From Candidatus Sulfopaludibacter sp. SbA3 (GTDB lineage: Bacteria; Acidobacteriota; Terriglobia; Bryobacterales; Bryobacteraceae): a DNA stretch of 14,026 nucleotides. The translations under genes were made by a program, and so were the position numbers. The notes under the pieces are model-generated. The model saw only the letters and a list, made by a program, of their open reading frames with translations. It was not told the origin of the DNA and did no database searches. This document shows, piece after piece, positions 7,107 through 13,815 of this stretch. Location of the stretch: the NCBI GenBank assembly GCA_900290315.1, contig OKRF01000520.1, forward strand, positions 19,204 through 33,229, written 5' to 3'. Positions within the stretch are counted from its first letter, which is position 1. Every line of letters begins with the position of its first letter.

Positions 7107-8341
7107 AGGCGCACCTCCACGGAGCGGGCGTGCCCTTCGAGTCCTTCCGCCCGCGCCAGCGTGGTGATGGCCGGAGCGAGCCGCCGCAACGCCGGCTGAC
7201 TCAATTCCTGCACCGAAATCACTTTCAGGTAATCCGTCACGCTCAATCCCCCACGCTGCCGCGCCGCGCCGCTGGTGGGGAGCACATGATTCGGCCCCGA
7301 CGCATAATCGCCCGCCGCCTCCGGACTGAACGGCCCCACGAACACACTGCCCGCGTGCCGCACCCGCGCCAGCAGCGAGCCATCGGGAATGCTCAAATGC
7401 TCCGGCGCAAATCGGTTGGCGATCTCGATCGCTTCCTCCAGCGAACTCACCAGCACGATGGCCGAATTACGCGCGATCGATTTCGCCGCGACTGATGCGG
7501 TGGGCAGCACAGCCAGTTGCCGCTCCACTTCTTTCGCCACCGCCGCGGCCAGGCATTTGGACGTGGTCAGCAGCACCGCCGATGCATCCACATCATGCTC
7601 CGCCTGTGCCAGCAGGTCCGCCGCCAGGTGCCGTGGATCGCCCTCCGCCGCGACGATCAGGATCTCCGTGGGCCCGGCGATGAAGTCTATGCCCACTTCG
7701 CCCGCGAGTAGCTTCTTCGCTGCCGCCACATAGATGTTGCCCGGCCCCACGATGCGGTCCGCTCGCGGCACCGTGCGCGTTCCATAGGCGAACGCCGCGA
7801 TGGCCTGCGCGCCGCCCATCTGAAACACCTGCGAGAGTCCCAGCAGCGCGGCCGTGCCGAACACCTCGCGCACCCCCCTGGGCGACGCTACACAGATGTT
7901 GGGCACACCGGCCACTTGCGCCGGAATCGCCGTCATCATGATGGTGGAGGGCAGGGGATAGCGCCCCGCCGGGATGTACGCTGCCACGGTATCGAGCGGC
8001 CGCACCACCTGACCCAGCCGCATGCCCGCGCCAGCCGGCTTCATCCATTCGCGCGGCATCTGCCATTCAGCAAACCGGCGGATGTTGGCCGCGGCAGTCG
8101 CCACCGCCGCCCGAAACTCAGGCGCGAGTGCGCCTTCCGCGGCATGCAGTTCCTTCTCCGGCACGCGCACGCTCTTGCGCTCCAGCCCGTCAAAGCGCCG
8201 CGCGTATTCCATCAAGGCAGCGTCGCCGCGCCGCCGCACGGCTTCCAGAATCGGACGCACCACCGCTTCCGCTTCGTGCAATCGCGCCGCCTTGCGCGCC
8301 AGCAGGCGGCCCACCTGTTTACTCTCCAGTATGCGAATCAC
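7103..8341 (-). CDS. hisD: HisD, histidinol dehydrogenase
   Basis: This enzyme oxidises histidinol to histidine in two NAD-dependent steps at a zinc site. It has 412 aa. Zinc ligands by family comparison are Q246 and H249 in LLAQAEHD, D345 in AAGDYASGPNH and H404 near the C-terminus. The catalytic pair E314/H315 is in FAPEHLS. The NAD-binding region around VVRPLDTVAAYIPAGRYPLPS and the GPGNIYVAAAKK segment are conserved. Translation starts at GTG (8341), which overlaps the hisG stop as GTGA. The protein is slightly shorter than the enteric form (about 430 aa), mainly at the N-terminus, with no active residue missing. Confidence 0.96.
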   Translation of the reverse strand: MIRILESKQVGRLLARKAARLHEAEAVVRPILEAVRRRGDAALMEYARRFDGLERKSVRVPEKELHAAEGALAPEFRAAVATAAANIRRFAEWQMPREWMKPAGAGMRLGQVVRPLDTVAAYIPAGRYPLPSTIMMTAIPAQVAGVPNICVASPRGVREVFGTAALLGLSQVFQMGGAQAIAAFAYGTRTVPRADRIVGPGNIYVAAAKKLLAGEVGIDFIAGPTEILIVAAEGDPRHLAADLLAQAEHDVDASAVLLTTSKCLAAAVAKEVERQLAVLPTASVAAKSIARNSAIVLVSSLEEAIEIANRFAPEHLSIPDGSLLARVRHAGSVFVGPFSPEAAGDYASGPNHVLPTSGAARQRGGLSVTDYLKVISVQELSQPALRRLAPAITTLARAEGLEGHARSVEVRL

Positions 8342-9207
8342 AGGACGATCTTATTGAGCGGGTACTCCACAATGCCTTCGCCGCCCGCTTCCTTCAGTCT
8401 GGGAATGATGTTGCGCACCGTGGATTCGTCCAGAATGGTGTTGACCGCAAGCCATTCTTCGTCGCTCAGGTGCGAGATGGTGGGCCGTTTCAATGCCGGC
8501 AGCACCGCCAGCACTCCCGGCAGATTGTCCCGATGCACGTTGAGCATCAGTCCCACTTTGCCCAACGCGTTGATGGCGCCTTCCAGCAGCATCTTGATAT
8601 CTTCCAGCTTGCGCCGCTTGAGGTCCTCCTGCCACGAATCCTTATTGGCGATTAACTGCGTGTTCGACTCGAGCACGGTGTCGATGATTTTGAGCTTATT
8701 GGCGCGTAGGGAAGAGCCTGTCTCGGTAACTTCCACAATGGCGTCCGCCAGCACCGGCGGCTTGACCTCCGTGGCGCCCCAACTGAACTCCACTTTCGCC
8801 GTAACTCCGTGCGACGCCAGATAGCGCCGTGTTGTCTGCACTAACTCGGTGGCGATGATTTTACCGCCCAGGTCTTTGACTGAGTGGAACGCGGAAGCCT
8901 CCGGCACGGCCAGCACCCAGCGGACTTTGCCGAAGCTCTGCTTGGCGTAAATCAGGTCGGCCACCGCGACCACGTCCGCTTCGTTTTCCTCGATCCAGTC
9001 GCGCCCGGTCAGCCCGGCGTCCAGAATGCCGTCCTCGACGTAACGCGCCATTTCCTGCGCGCGAATCAGCATGCATTCGATTTCCGGATCGTCGATATGC
9101 GGAAAGTAAGAGCGGCTGCTGGTGGTGATGGCGAAGCCCGCGCGCCGGAACAGATCGATGGTGGCGTTCTCCAGGCTGCCCTTGGGAATCCCCAGCTTGA
9201 GCTTCAT
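8338..9207 (-). CDS. hisG: HisG, ATP phosphoribosyltransferase, long regulatory form
   Basis: HisG makes the first committed step, PRPP plus ATP to phosphoribosyl-ATP. The start at 9207 (MKLKLGIPKGSLENAT) is chosen over the in-frame ORF start at 9264. It matches the family N-terminus, has GGAGG six bases upstream and overlaps the hisI stop (ATGA). The 289 aa cover the bilobal catalytic domain, with LDAGLTGRDWIEE at about 62-73 and the PRPP loop TETGSSLRAN at about 158-167, plus a C-terminal ACT-like HisG_C domain from about 215. The long form is normally inhibited by histidine and does not need HisZ. It is thus regulated by enzyme feedback as well as by the leader attenuator. Confidence 0.96.
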   Translation of the reverse strand: MKLKLGIPKGSLENATIDLFRRAGFAITTSSRSYFPHIDDPEIECMLIRAQEMARYVEDGILDAGLTGRDWIEENEADVVAVADLIYAKQSFGKVRWVLAVPEASAFHSVKDLGGKIIATELVQTTRRYLASHGVTAKVEFSWGATEVKPPVLADAIVEVTETGSSLRANKLKIIDTVLESNTQLIANKDSWQEDLKRRKLEDIKMLLEGAINALGKVGLMLNVHRDNLPGVLAVLPALKRPTISHLSDEEWLAVNTILDESTVRNIIPRLKEAGGEGIVEYPLNKIVL

Positions 9208-9584
9208 GCCTTGCCTCCATAAATGGCGTTGGGATCGTAAGTGCGCTCTTCGGCCACCTGCCATTCGCCGTTTTCCAACCGGCGGAAGAAGCAGCTTTGA
9301 TACCCCTCATGGCACACACCCGGCCCCTGCGCTTCCACTTGTATCAGGAGCGCGTCCAGGTCGCAATCGGTGGAGATGTCCTTGACTACCAGGCGGTGGC
9401 CCGAGCTTTCGCCCTTCATCCAAAGCTTCTTCCGCGAGCGGCTGTAGAAGGTGACGAACCCCGTCTCGACGGTCTTCTGAAACGACTCCTGATTCATGTA
9501 TCCCACCATCAGCACACGCTGCGTGGCGGCGTCCTGCACCACGGCGGTGACCAGGCCGTCCGACTTCGCAAAATCCAGATTCAT
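9204..9584 (-). CDS. hisI: HisI, phosphoribosyl-AMP cyclohydrolase (no HisE domain)
   Basis: This enzyme opens the adenine ring of phosphoribosyl-AMP. It has 126 aa and is a single-domain protein. DCDLD at 73-77 carries the Asp residues for magnesium, and C74, C91 (GVCHEG) and C98 (QSCFF) are the expected zinc cysteines. The usual C-terminal HisE pyrophosphohydrolase domain is absent, and no hisE gene is in the window. The start is the ATG at 9584. The same frame stays open to a TTG at 9650, directly after the hisL stop, but those 22 extra codons cross the terminator hairpin and do not look like HisI. Only six bases separate the U tract from the ATG, so no ordinary Shine-Dalgarno is seen. Confidence 0.93.
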   Translation of the reverse strand: MNLDFAKSDGLVTAVVQDAATQRVLMVGYMNQESFQKTVETGFVTFYSRSRKKLWMKGESSGHRLVVKDISTDCDLDALLIQVEAQGPGVCHEGYQSCFFRRLENGEWQVAEERTYDPNAIYGGKA

Positions 9585-9590
9585 ACGCGT

Positions 9591-9622
9591 AAAAAACAAA
9601 ACCCGCCGTTTCTCGCGGCGGG
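9591..9622 (-). terminator. Rho-independent terminator of the his attenuator (stem 3:4)
   Basis: On the minus strand CCCGCCG (9616-9622) pairs perfectly with CGGCGGG (9602-9608) over a 7-base loop and is followed at once by TTTTGTTTTTT (9591-9601). It is a strong intrinsic terminator by appearance. It lies inside the leader, only six bases before hisI, so it must be overcome for the operon to be read. Confidence 0.88.
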
Positions 9623-9650
9623 CGTCCTTTCCAAATTCCGTTGGGTGCAA

Positions 9651-9710
9651 TCAGAATATGGCCCGTCGCGTGTGGTGATGAGGGTGATGCGCGACGGTGC
9701 GGAGTGCCAT
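9651..9710 (-). CDS. hisL: His operon leader peptide
   Basis: A 19-codon ORF encodes MALRTVAHHPHHHTRRAIF and ends in TGA. Five of the six codons at 9672-9689 are His (CAT CAC CCT CAT CAC CAC). It begins 8 bases after a TATACT -10 element and ends 66 bases before hisI, with the attenuator stems overlapping and following it. The product is expected to have no function of its own; its translation senses charged tRNA-His. No Shine-Dalgarno is visible, and the start may be leaderless. It is in the same frame as hisI, separated from it by a single stop. Confidence 0.87.
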   Translation of the reverse strand: MALRTVAHHPHHHTRRAIF

Positions 9711-9718
9711 AAACGAAA

Positions 9719-9747
9719 AGTATAGCAAAAGGGGATGGCTGAGAGAA
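9719..9747 (-). promoter_or_regulatory. Candidate his operon promoter, extended -10
   Basis: The minus strand has TGCTATACT, an extended -10 with hexamer TATACT at 9719-9724. With a 17-base spacer the -35 would be TTCTCT (9742-9747), only three matches to TTGACA. The expected start of transcription, near 9711-9713, is within three bases of the hisL ATG. Confidence 0.6.
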
Positions 9748-9828
9748 ACGTCTGGTTTTGTTCAGGTGGTTCGTTCCGGCTCCTATCAGGCCGCCCGGGA
9801 TCTTGCTGTTCGCCTTTGGTAGACCATC

Positions 9829-9857
9829 TTCTAGGGTCCTCTCTTCTGTGGTAGACT
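9829..9857 (+). promoter_or_regulatory. Candidate promoter of the ADOP permease gene
   Basis: TGGTAGACT at 9849-9857 fits an extended -10 (TAGACT, four of six to consensus). TTCTAG at 9829-9834 is a poor -35 at 17 bases. It would start RNA about six bases before the ATG at 9870. The 285 bases between hisI and this gene hold the two divergent promoters and the his leader; I see no other conserved element there. Confidence 0.35.
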
Positions 9858-9869
9858 GCCTGCTGGAAC

Positions 9870-12569
9870 ATGCGGTGGCCTCTACGTCGTCCCTCCAAAG
9901 AAGAGGAACTCGAAGAAGAGATTCTGGCCCATCTCGCCATTGAGGCGAAGCGCAGAATCGACGAGGGTCAGACACCCCTGGACGCCGAACGGTCCGCCCG
10001 CCGGGCATTCGGCAACGTGGCCATCGTTAAGGAGGTCACGCGCAGTATGTGGGGGCACGGCCACTTGGACTCGTTAGCGCAGGATCTGCAATATGCAGTG
10101 AAGGGAATGCGCAGGACGCCAGGGTTTACTGCCGTCGCGATTTTGATACTGGCCCTCGGCATCGGCGCCAACACGGCGATCTTCAGCGTAGTGGACGCGG
10201 CACTGCTTCGGCCTCTCCCGTTCCCCGACTCCGGCCGGCTGGTACGGATCTGGTCCACAAAGAACGGCACGACTGTGGGCGGTCCTTCGGTAATGGACAT
10301 GCGGGACTTTGCGGCTGCCGCGCGCAGCTTCGAAGGAATGGTGGTGTATGACCATTGGCGGAAAAATGTCAGCGGTATTCTGGGGTCGAATGAGCCGGAG
10401 GAAATGGTCATCGGGCTGGTACCCGGTACCTATTTTGAGCTTTTGCGCATCAGGCCAATACTCGGCCGCCTGTTCACTGCAGAGGAAAGTGAGTATGGCA
10501 GACACTACGTCGCGGCGATCGGCGAGCGTTTCTGGCGAACGCGTTTTGCGGCCGATCCTCGAATCCTCGAGCGGAGCCTCCGCATCAACGGTGAGACTTA
10601 TGCCATCGTCGCGGTGGTTCCGGATGTGATCCCAGGCTGGATGGATCAAACGACGGCTCCCATCTCCATTTGGTCACCCCTTGCCTTCGCGGACATGTGG
10701 TCCGAAGCCCAGCGGGGCGGCCGTGGTGACAGCTCCCTGGGCCGTCTGAAGCCCGGCGTCTCGATCCAGCAGGCTCGCGCGGAACTGGCCACGCTGGCTG
10801 CCCGATTGGCGCAGGAGCACCCTGTCGATCAGGGAATCGGCGCCACGGCTGAACCTCTTGCGGATACGAGAGCCGGTTCCGTTGGCCCAATCCTCCTGAT
10901 GCTATGCGGCGCGGTCGGAATGGTCCTGGTGATCGCGTGCGCCAATCTTGCCAGTCTGCTGCTCGCGCGCAACTCTGCGCGATCTCGCGAAATGGCGATT
11001 CGCGCGGCGCTGGGAGCGGGAAGGTCGCGGCTGCTGCGGCAACTCCTCGTGGAAACTCTGGTTCTTTCTTTCGCCGGCGGCCTTGCAGGCCTGGGGCTTT
11101 CCTCGGCGGCGAGTGTCGCTCTGGCCAGAATGAACACGGCCGGAGTCCTGCCCTATACGGCCGAATCCAACGCGCTTGGCCAGTTCTGGTCCGCCGCGCC
11201 CGAGCCGCGGGTGTTGCTCTTTACCTTGGGCATTTCCATTGTGACGGCTATCCTGTTTGGCCTGGCGCCCGCATTCGCCGGCACGCGGGTATCGCTGGCA
11301 GACACGTTGAGAGAAGGAGGCCGCAGTGGAGCGGCCGGCTTCGGCAGGCAGCGCTTTCGACGCATGCTGGTGACCACGGAGGTGGCACTCTCCCTGATGT
11401 TGGTCTTCGCGGCGGGACTTCTGGGACAAACCATGGCTCGCCTGCAGCGGCAAGATCCCGGATTTCGCGTCGATCATTTACTGCTCGCGCACGTTTTCAT
11501 TCCTCCCGCGCGCTATCCCGATTCAAACGCAATTACCAGATTCTGCGACGCGTTTGGGGAGAGAATGCGATCCCTCTCCGGTGTTTTTGATGCCAGCGTC
11601 AGCACCGGATATCCGCCGTCTCTGCCGTGGCAGCAGATGTTCACCGTCCCGGGTGCGCCCGTTTCGGGAGCGGCGAACGTTCCGATGACCCGATTCGCGG
11701 CCGTGGATGCGCGTTACCTCCCGACTCTGGGTTTTACACTGCTCAGGGGACGCAATTTCGCGGAGACTGATTCGTCCACCAGCCAGCCCGTTGCCATTGT
11801 GAACGAAGAGTTCGTGCGGCGCTACTTCCCGAACCAGGACCCGGTTGGGCGCCAGATCCACCCCGGTCCGCCGCCCGGAGTTCCGGCGGTGCCGCTGCGG
11901 GATTTCGGCTCGAGCACGCGCAATATCACGATTGTCGGCGTGGTGCGGAACTTCATGAATCGCGGCATGGCGCTGTCGCCGGCGCCGCAGATCTTTACCC
12001 TGTTCCGGCAACTGCCGGGATTGAATTTCGGGTTTAAGGATATCGTGGTGCGCACTACGGCCAATCCCGAGCGGATTGTGCCGGCTGTTGCGCGCGCACT
12101 GAAATCGCTGGACGCGGATATTCCGCTTGGCGAAATCCGGAGCATGGAGACGCACATGGGCAGCCAGACTGCGGACACGCGATTCACCGCCGTTCTGCTG
12201 GGTCTGTTTGCCGCGCTGGGGACGATTCTCGCCGTGATTGGGGCATATGGAGTGGTGGCTTATCTGGTTGCGCAGCGGGCCCAGGAATTGGGCGTCCGGA
12301 TAGCTCTCGGCGCCGGCCGGACGGATATACTCTGGCTGGTGGTGCGGTATGGACTTTTCATCGGTCTGGCGGGAGTGGCGCTCGGGATGGCCGGCGCCAT
12401 GGCGGCGCGGCGGTTGCTGGCCCGCTTTCTATATGGCGTTGCGGTGTCAGACCCATTCACGCTAGGGTGCGCCGCAATTCTTTTGCTCCTTGTGATCATT
12501 GTCGCGAGCGCCATACCAGCGCGGCGTGCCATGCGAATCGACCCCATCCAGGCTCTTCGGGGCGAATAG
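9870..12569 (+). CDS. ADOP-type ABC permease-like protein (two MacB_PCD/FtsX units)
   Basis: This 899-aa inner-membrane protein belongs to the acidobacterial duplicated orphan permease family, which resembles MacB/FtsX permeases doubled in one chain without the ATPase. An acidic, charged N-terminal prefix of about 80 residues (KEEELEEEILAHL at 10-22) is typical of the family. Transmembrane segments lie near 86-108, 340-367, 391-419, 448-470, 499-521, 772-801, 822-846 and 862-882. The large periplasmic MacB_PCD regions are about 110-335 and 525-768. The FtsX signature is doubled: EMAIRAALGAGRS at 374-386 and ELGVRIALGAGRT at 806-818. No Walker motif is present and no ATPase gene is adjacent. 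Substrate is unknown; export or cell-envelope stress roles are guesses from MacB. It is transcribed divergently from the his operon. Confidence 0.92.
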   Translation: MRWPLRRPSKEEELEEEILAHLAIEAKRRIDEGQTPLDAERSARRAFGNVAIVKEVTRSMWGHGHLDSLAQDLQYAVKGMRRTPGFTAVAILILALGIGANTAIFSVVDAALLRPLPFPDSGRLVRIWSTKNGTTVGGPSVMDMRDFAAAARSFEGMVVYDHWRKNVSGILGSNEPEEMVIGLVPGTYFELLRIRPILGRLFTAEESEYGRHYVAAIGERFWRTRFAADPRILERSLRINGETYAIVAVVPDVIPGWMDQTTAPISIWSPLAFADMWSEAQRGGRGDSSLGRLKPGVSIQQARAELATLAARLAQEHPVDQGIGATAEPLADTRAGSVGPILLMLCGAVGMVLVIACANLASLLLARNSARSREMAIRAALGAGRSRLLRQLLVETLVLSFAGGLAGLGLSSAASVALARMNTAGVLPYTAESNALGQFWSAAPEPRVLLFTLGISIVTAILFGLAPAFAGTRVSLADTLREGGRSGAAGFGRQRFRRMLVTTEVALSLMLVFAAGLLGQTMARLQRQDPGFRVDHLLLAHVFIPPARYPDSNAITRFCDAFGERMRSLSGVFDASVSTGYPPSLPWQQMFTVPGAPVSGAANVPMTRFAAVDARYLPTLGFTLLRGRNFAETDSSTSQPVAIVNEEFVRRYFPNQDPVGRQIHPGPPPGVPAVPLRDFGSSTRNITIVGVVRNFMNRGMALSPAPQIFTLFRQLPGLNFGFKDIVVRTTANPERIVPAVARALKSLDADIPLGEIRSMETHMGSQTADTRFTAVLLGLFAALGTILAVIGAYGVVAYLVAQRAQELGVRIALGAGRTDILWLVVRYGLFIGLAGVALGMAGAMAARRLLARFLYGVAVSDPFTLGCAAILLLLVIIVASAIPARRAMRIDPIQALRGE

Positions 12570-12582
12570 GGCGGGGCAGCCT

Positions 12583-12591
12583 TGCTATAGC
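12583..12591 (+). promoter_or_regulatory. Candidate extended -10 before the glycosyltransferase gene
   Basis: TGCTATAGC, almost the same as the his element TGCTATACT, lies 13 bases before the glycosyltransferase ATG in the 35-base gap after the permease. I see no good -35, since that position falls in the end of the permease gene. The glycosyltransferase may also be read through from the permease promoter. Confidence 0.35.
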
Positions 12592-12604
12592 ATGGTAGAA
12601 GTCC

Positions 12605-13702
12605 ATGCGCATCGCGATTGACGCTGTGCCGCTGCTGGTGCGCAGCGCCGGCGTCAAGAACTACCTCTATCACTGGCTCACCCACATGGTCCGCTCGGCC
12701 CCTCGCGGGACAATTTGCTCTTTGCCGCCGCTAGGCGAACTGGGACCGCTGAATCACGATGCCTCCATGGCGGGTCCCGTGCGCACTTTCGCCGGGCTGG
12801 CCGCGCTCGCCGCATCCAACTACACGCCCCTGCCGATTTTGGATTGGCTCACCCGGTCTGCCGACGTCTTTCACGCTTCCACCCTGGTGCGCCATCCACC
12901 GCGCCGCCCGCGCCTCACCGCCACCATCTACGACATGACATGCTGGCTCATGCCGGAGCTGCATTCCGCCGCCAACCTGCGCGCCGACCGGGCGTACTGC
13001 GAACTGCTACGCCGCGCCCACCGGCTGATCGCCATTTCGCAAAGCAGCAAAGATGACGCCGTCCGCACCCTGGGACTTTCGCCCGATGGCATCACGGTCA
13101 TCTATCCTGGAATTGCCGACGCGTTCTTCCAGCCCGCACCTGCCGCCGTCCAGGAAGTGCGGACGCGCTACAAACTGCAGCGCCCGTTTGTCCTGGCTGT
13201 CGGCACCATCGAGCCACGCAAGAATGTGGACGCCCTGGTGAAGGCGTTCGCCGCGCTGCCCGCCGTCATGCGGGAGGAGTTCGACCTGGTGTTGGCCGGT
13301 CCCAGGGGATGGGCATCGGATGAAACCAACAACCTGCTCCGGCGCGTACGCTACCTGGGGTACATCCCCGAGCCCGATATCGCTCCGCTAACCGCCGCCG
13401 CTGCCATGTTCGCCTATCCGTCTTTATACGAGGGGTTCGGCTTTCCGGTGGCTCAGGCCATGGCGGCCGGCACCGCCGTCCTTGCCTCCAATGTATCGTC
13501 GCTGCCGGAAATTACCGGCGATGCCGCCTTGCTCATCGATCCACACAGCCTCTCGGAGCTGACCGGTGGCCTCCATCGCCTGCTTTCGTCGCCCGCGCTG
13601 CGCGCCGAATTGGCCGCCCGCGGATGTGTCCAGGCCAGCCGGTTCCGATGGCCTGACTGTGCCGCCAGGTCCCTTGAGTTTTTTCAGGAAGTTGCGGGAT
13701 AG
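12605..13702 (+). CDS. GT4-family glycosyltransferase (group 1)
   Basis: This 365-aa GT-B fold enzyme would transfer a sugar from a nucleotide sugar to an unknown acceptor, probably in surface polysaccharide or glycolipid synthesis, on the cytoplasmic face. The N-terminal acceptor domain is about 1-185, with GVKNYLYHW at 16-24 replacing the usual glycine-rich GxGRY turn and DVFHAS at 87-92. The donor domain is about 190-365, with AVGTIEPRKN (198-207), LAGPRGW and YPSLYEGFGFPVAQAMAAGT (271-290). The EX7E motif reads E276 to Q284, so the second Glu is Gln. No transmembrane segment or signal peptide is visible. The start at 12605 is supported by the family-typical MRIAIDAVPL opening. It lies 35 bases after the permease, on the same strand. 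Confidence 0.9.
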   Translation: MRIAIDAVPLLVRSAGVKNYLYHWLTHMVRSAPRGTICSLPPLGELGPLNHDASMAGPVRTFAGLAALAASNYTPLPILDWLTRSADVFHASTLVRHPPRRPRLTATIYDMTCWLMPELHSAANLRADRAYCELLRRAHRLIAISQSSKDDAVRTLGLSPDGITVIYPGIADAFFQPAPAAVQEVRTRYKLQRPFVLAVGTIEPRKNVDALVKAFAALPAVMREEFDLVLAGPRGWASDETNNLLRRVRYLGYIPEPDIAPLTAAAAMFAYPSLYEGFGFPVAQAMAAGTAVLASNVSSLPEITGDAALLIDPHSLSELTGGLHRLLSSPALRAELAARGCVQASRFRWPDCAARSLEFFQEVAG

Positions 13703-13718
13703 CGTTGCGGCGCTATCC
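13697..13718 (+). terminator. Hairpin at the end of the glycosyltransferase gene
   Basis: GGATAGCG (13697-13704) pairs perfectly with CGCTATCC (13711-13718) around a 6-base loop; the stem includes the TAG stop. It is followed by AAATTC, not a U tract, so termination is uncertain. A 12-base copy of the left arm region, TTGCGGGATAGC, recurs at 13773-13784. The rest of the 113-base gap up to 13815 shows nothing else clear. Confidence 0.35.
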
Positions 13719-13815
13719 AAATTCAAGGGTACCCCCGGTACTTCATTATTTCGCCGCTATCTTTCTTAAGGCTTGCGGGATAGCTGGCGGTCTGATTAAC
13801 TCATGATAGACGCCG

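Larger units (their letters stand above)
9591..9710 (-). promoter_or_regulatory. Histidine operon attenuator leader with alternative stems
   Basis: Three stems compete. Stem 1:2 is a perfect 8-bp pairing of CCGTCGCG (9690-9697) with CGCGACGG (9663-9670), and its loop holds exactly the His codons. Stem 2:3, the antiterminator, pairs CGCGACGGGC (9661-9670) with GCCCGCCGCG (9614-9623), 10 pairs with one A-C mismatch. Stem 3:4 is the terminator. A ribosome stalled on His codons would cover segment 1 and free segment 2 for 2:3, allowing transcription into hisI. A ribosome reaching the TGA at 9651-9653 would cover segment 2 and permit 3:4. The layout matches classical enteric his attenuation. The stems are seen in the sequence, and the function is inferred. 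Confidence 0.87.

Noticed and set aside
6189..7199. Long plus-strand ORF (336 codons) opposite hisC
   Set aside because: It is antisense to a clear HisC with all catalytic motifs; the product is Arg/His-rich and of low complexity. It is a shadow of high GC3.
9585..9650. HisI starting at TTG 9650
   Set aside because: The 22 extra codons lie in the attenuator hairpin and U tract and do not resemble HisI N-termini; kept only as a finding about frame sharing.
13729..13741. Second small hairpin (GTACC/GGTAC) after the glycosyltransferase gene
   Set aside because: Five pairs and a three-base loop with no U tract; too weak to call a terminator.
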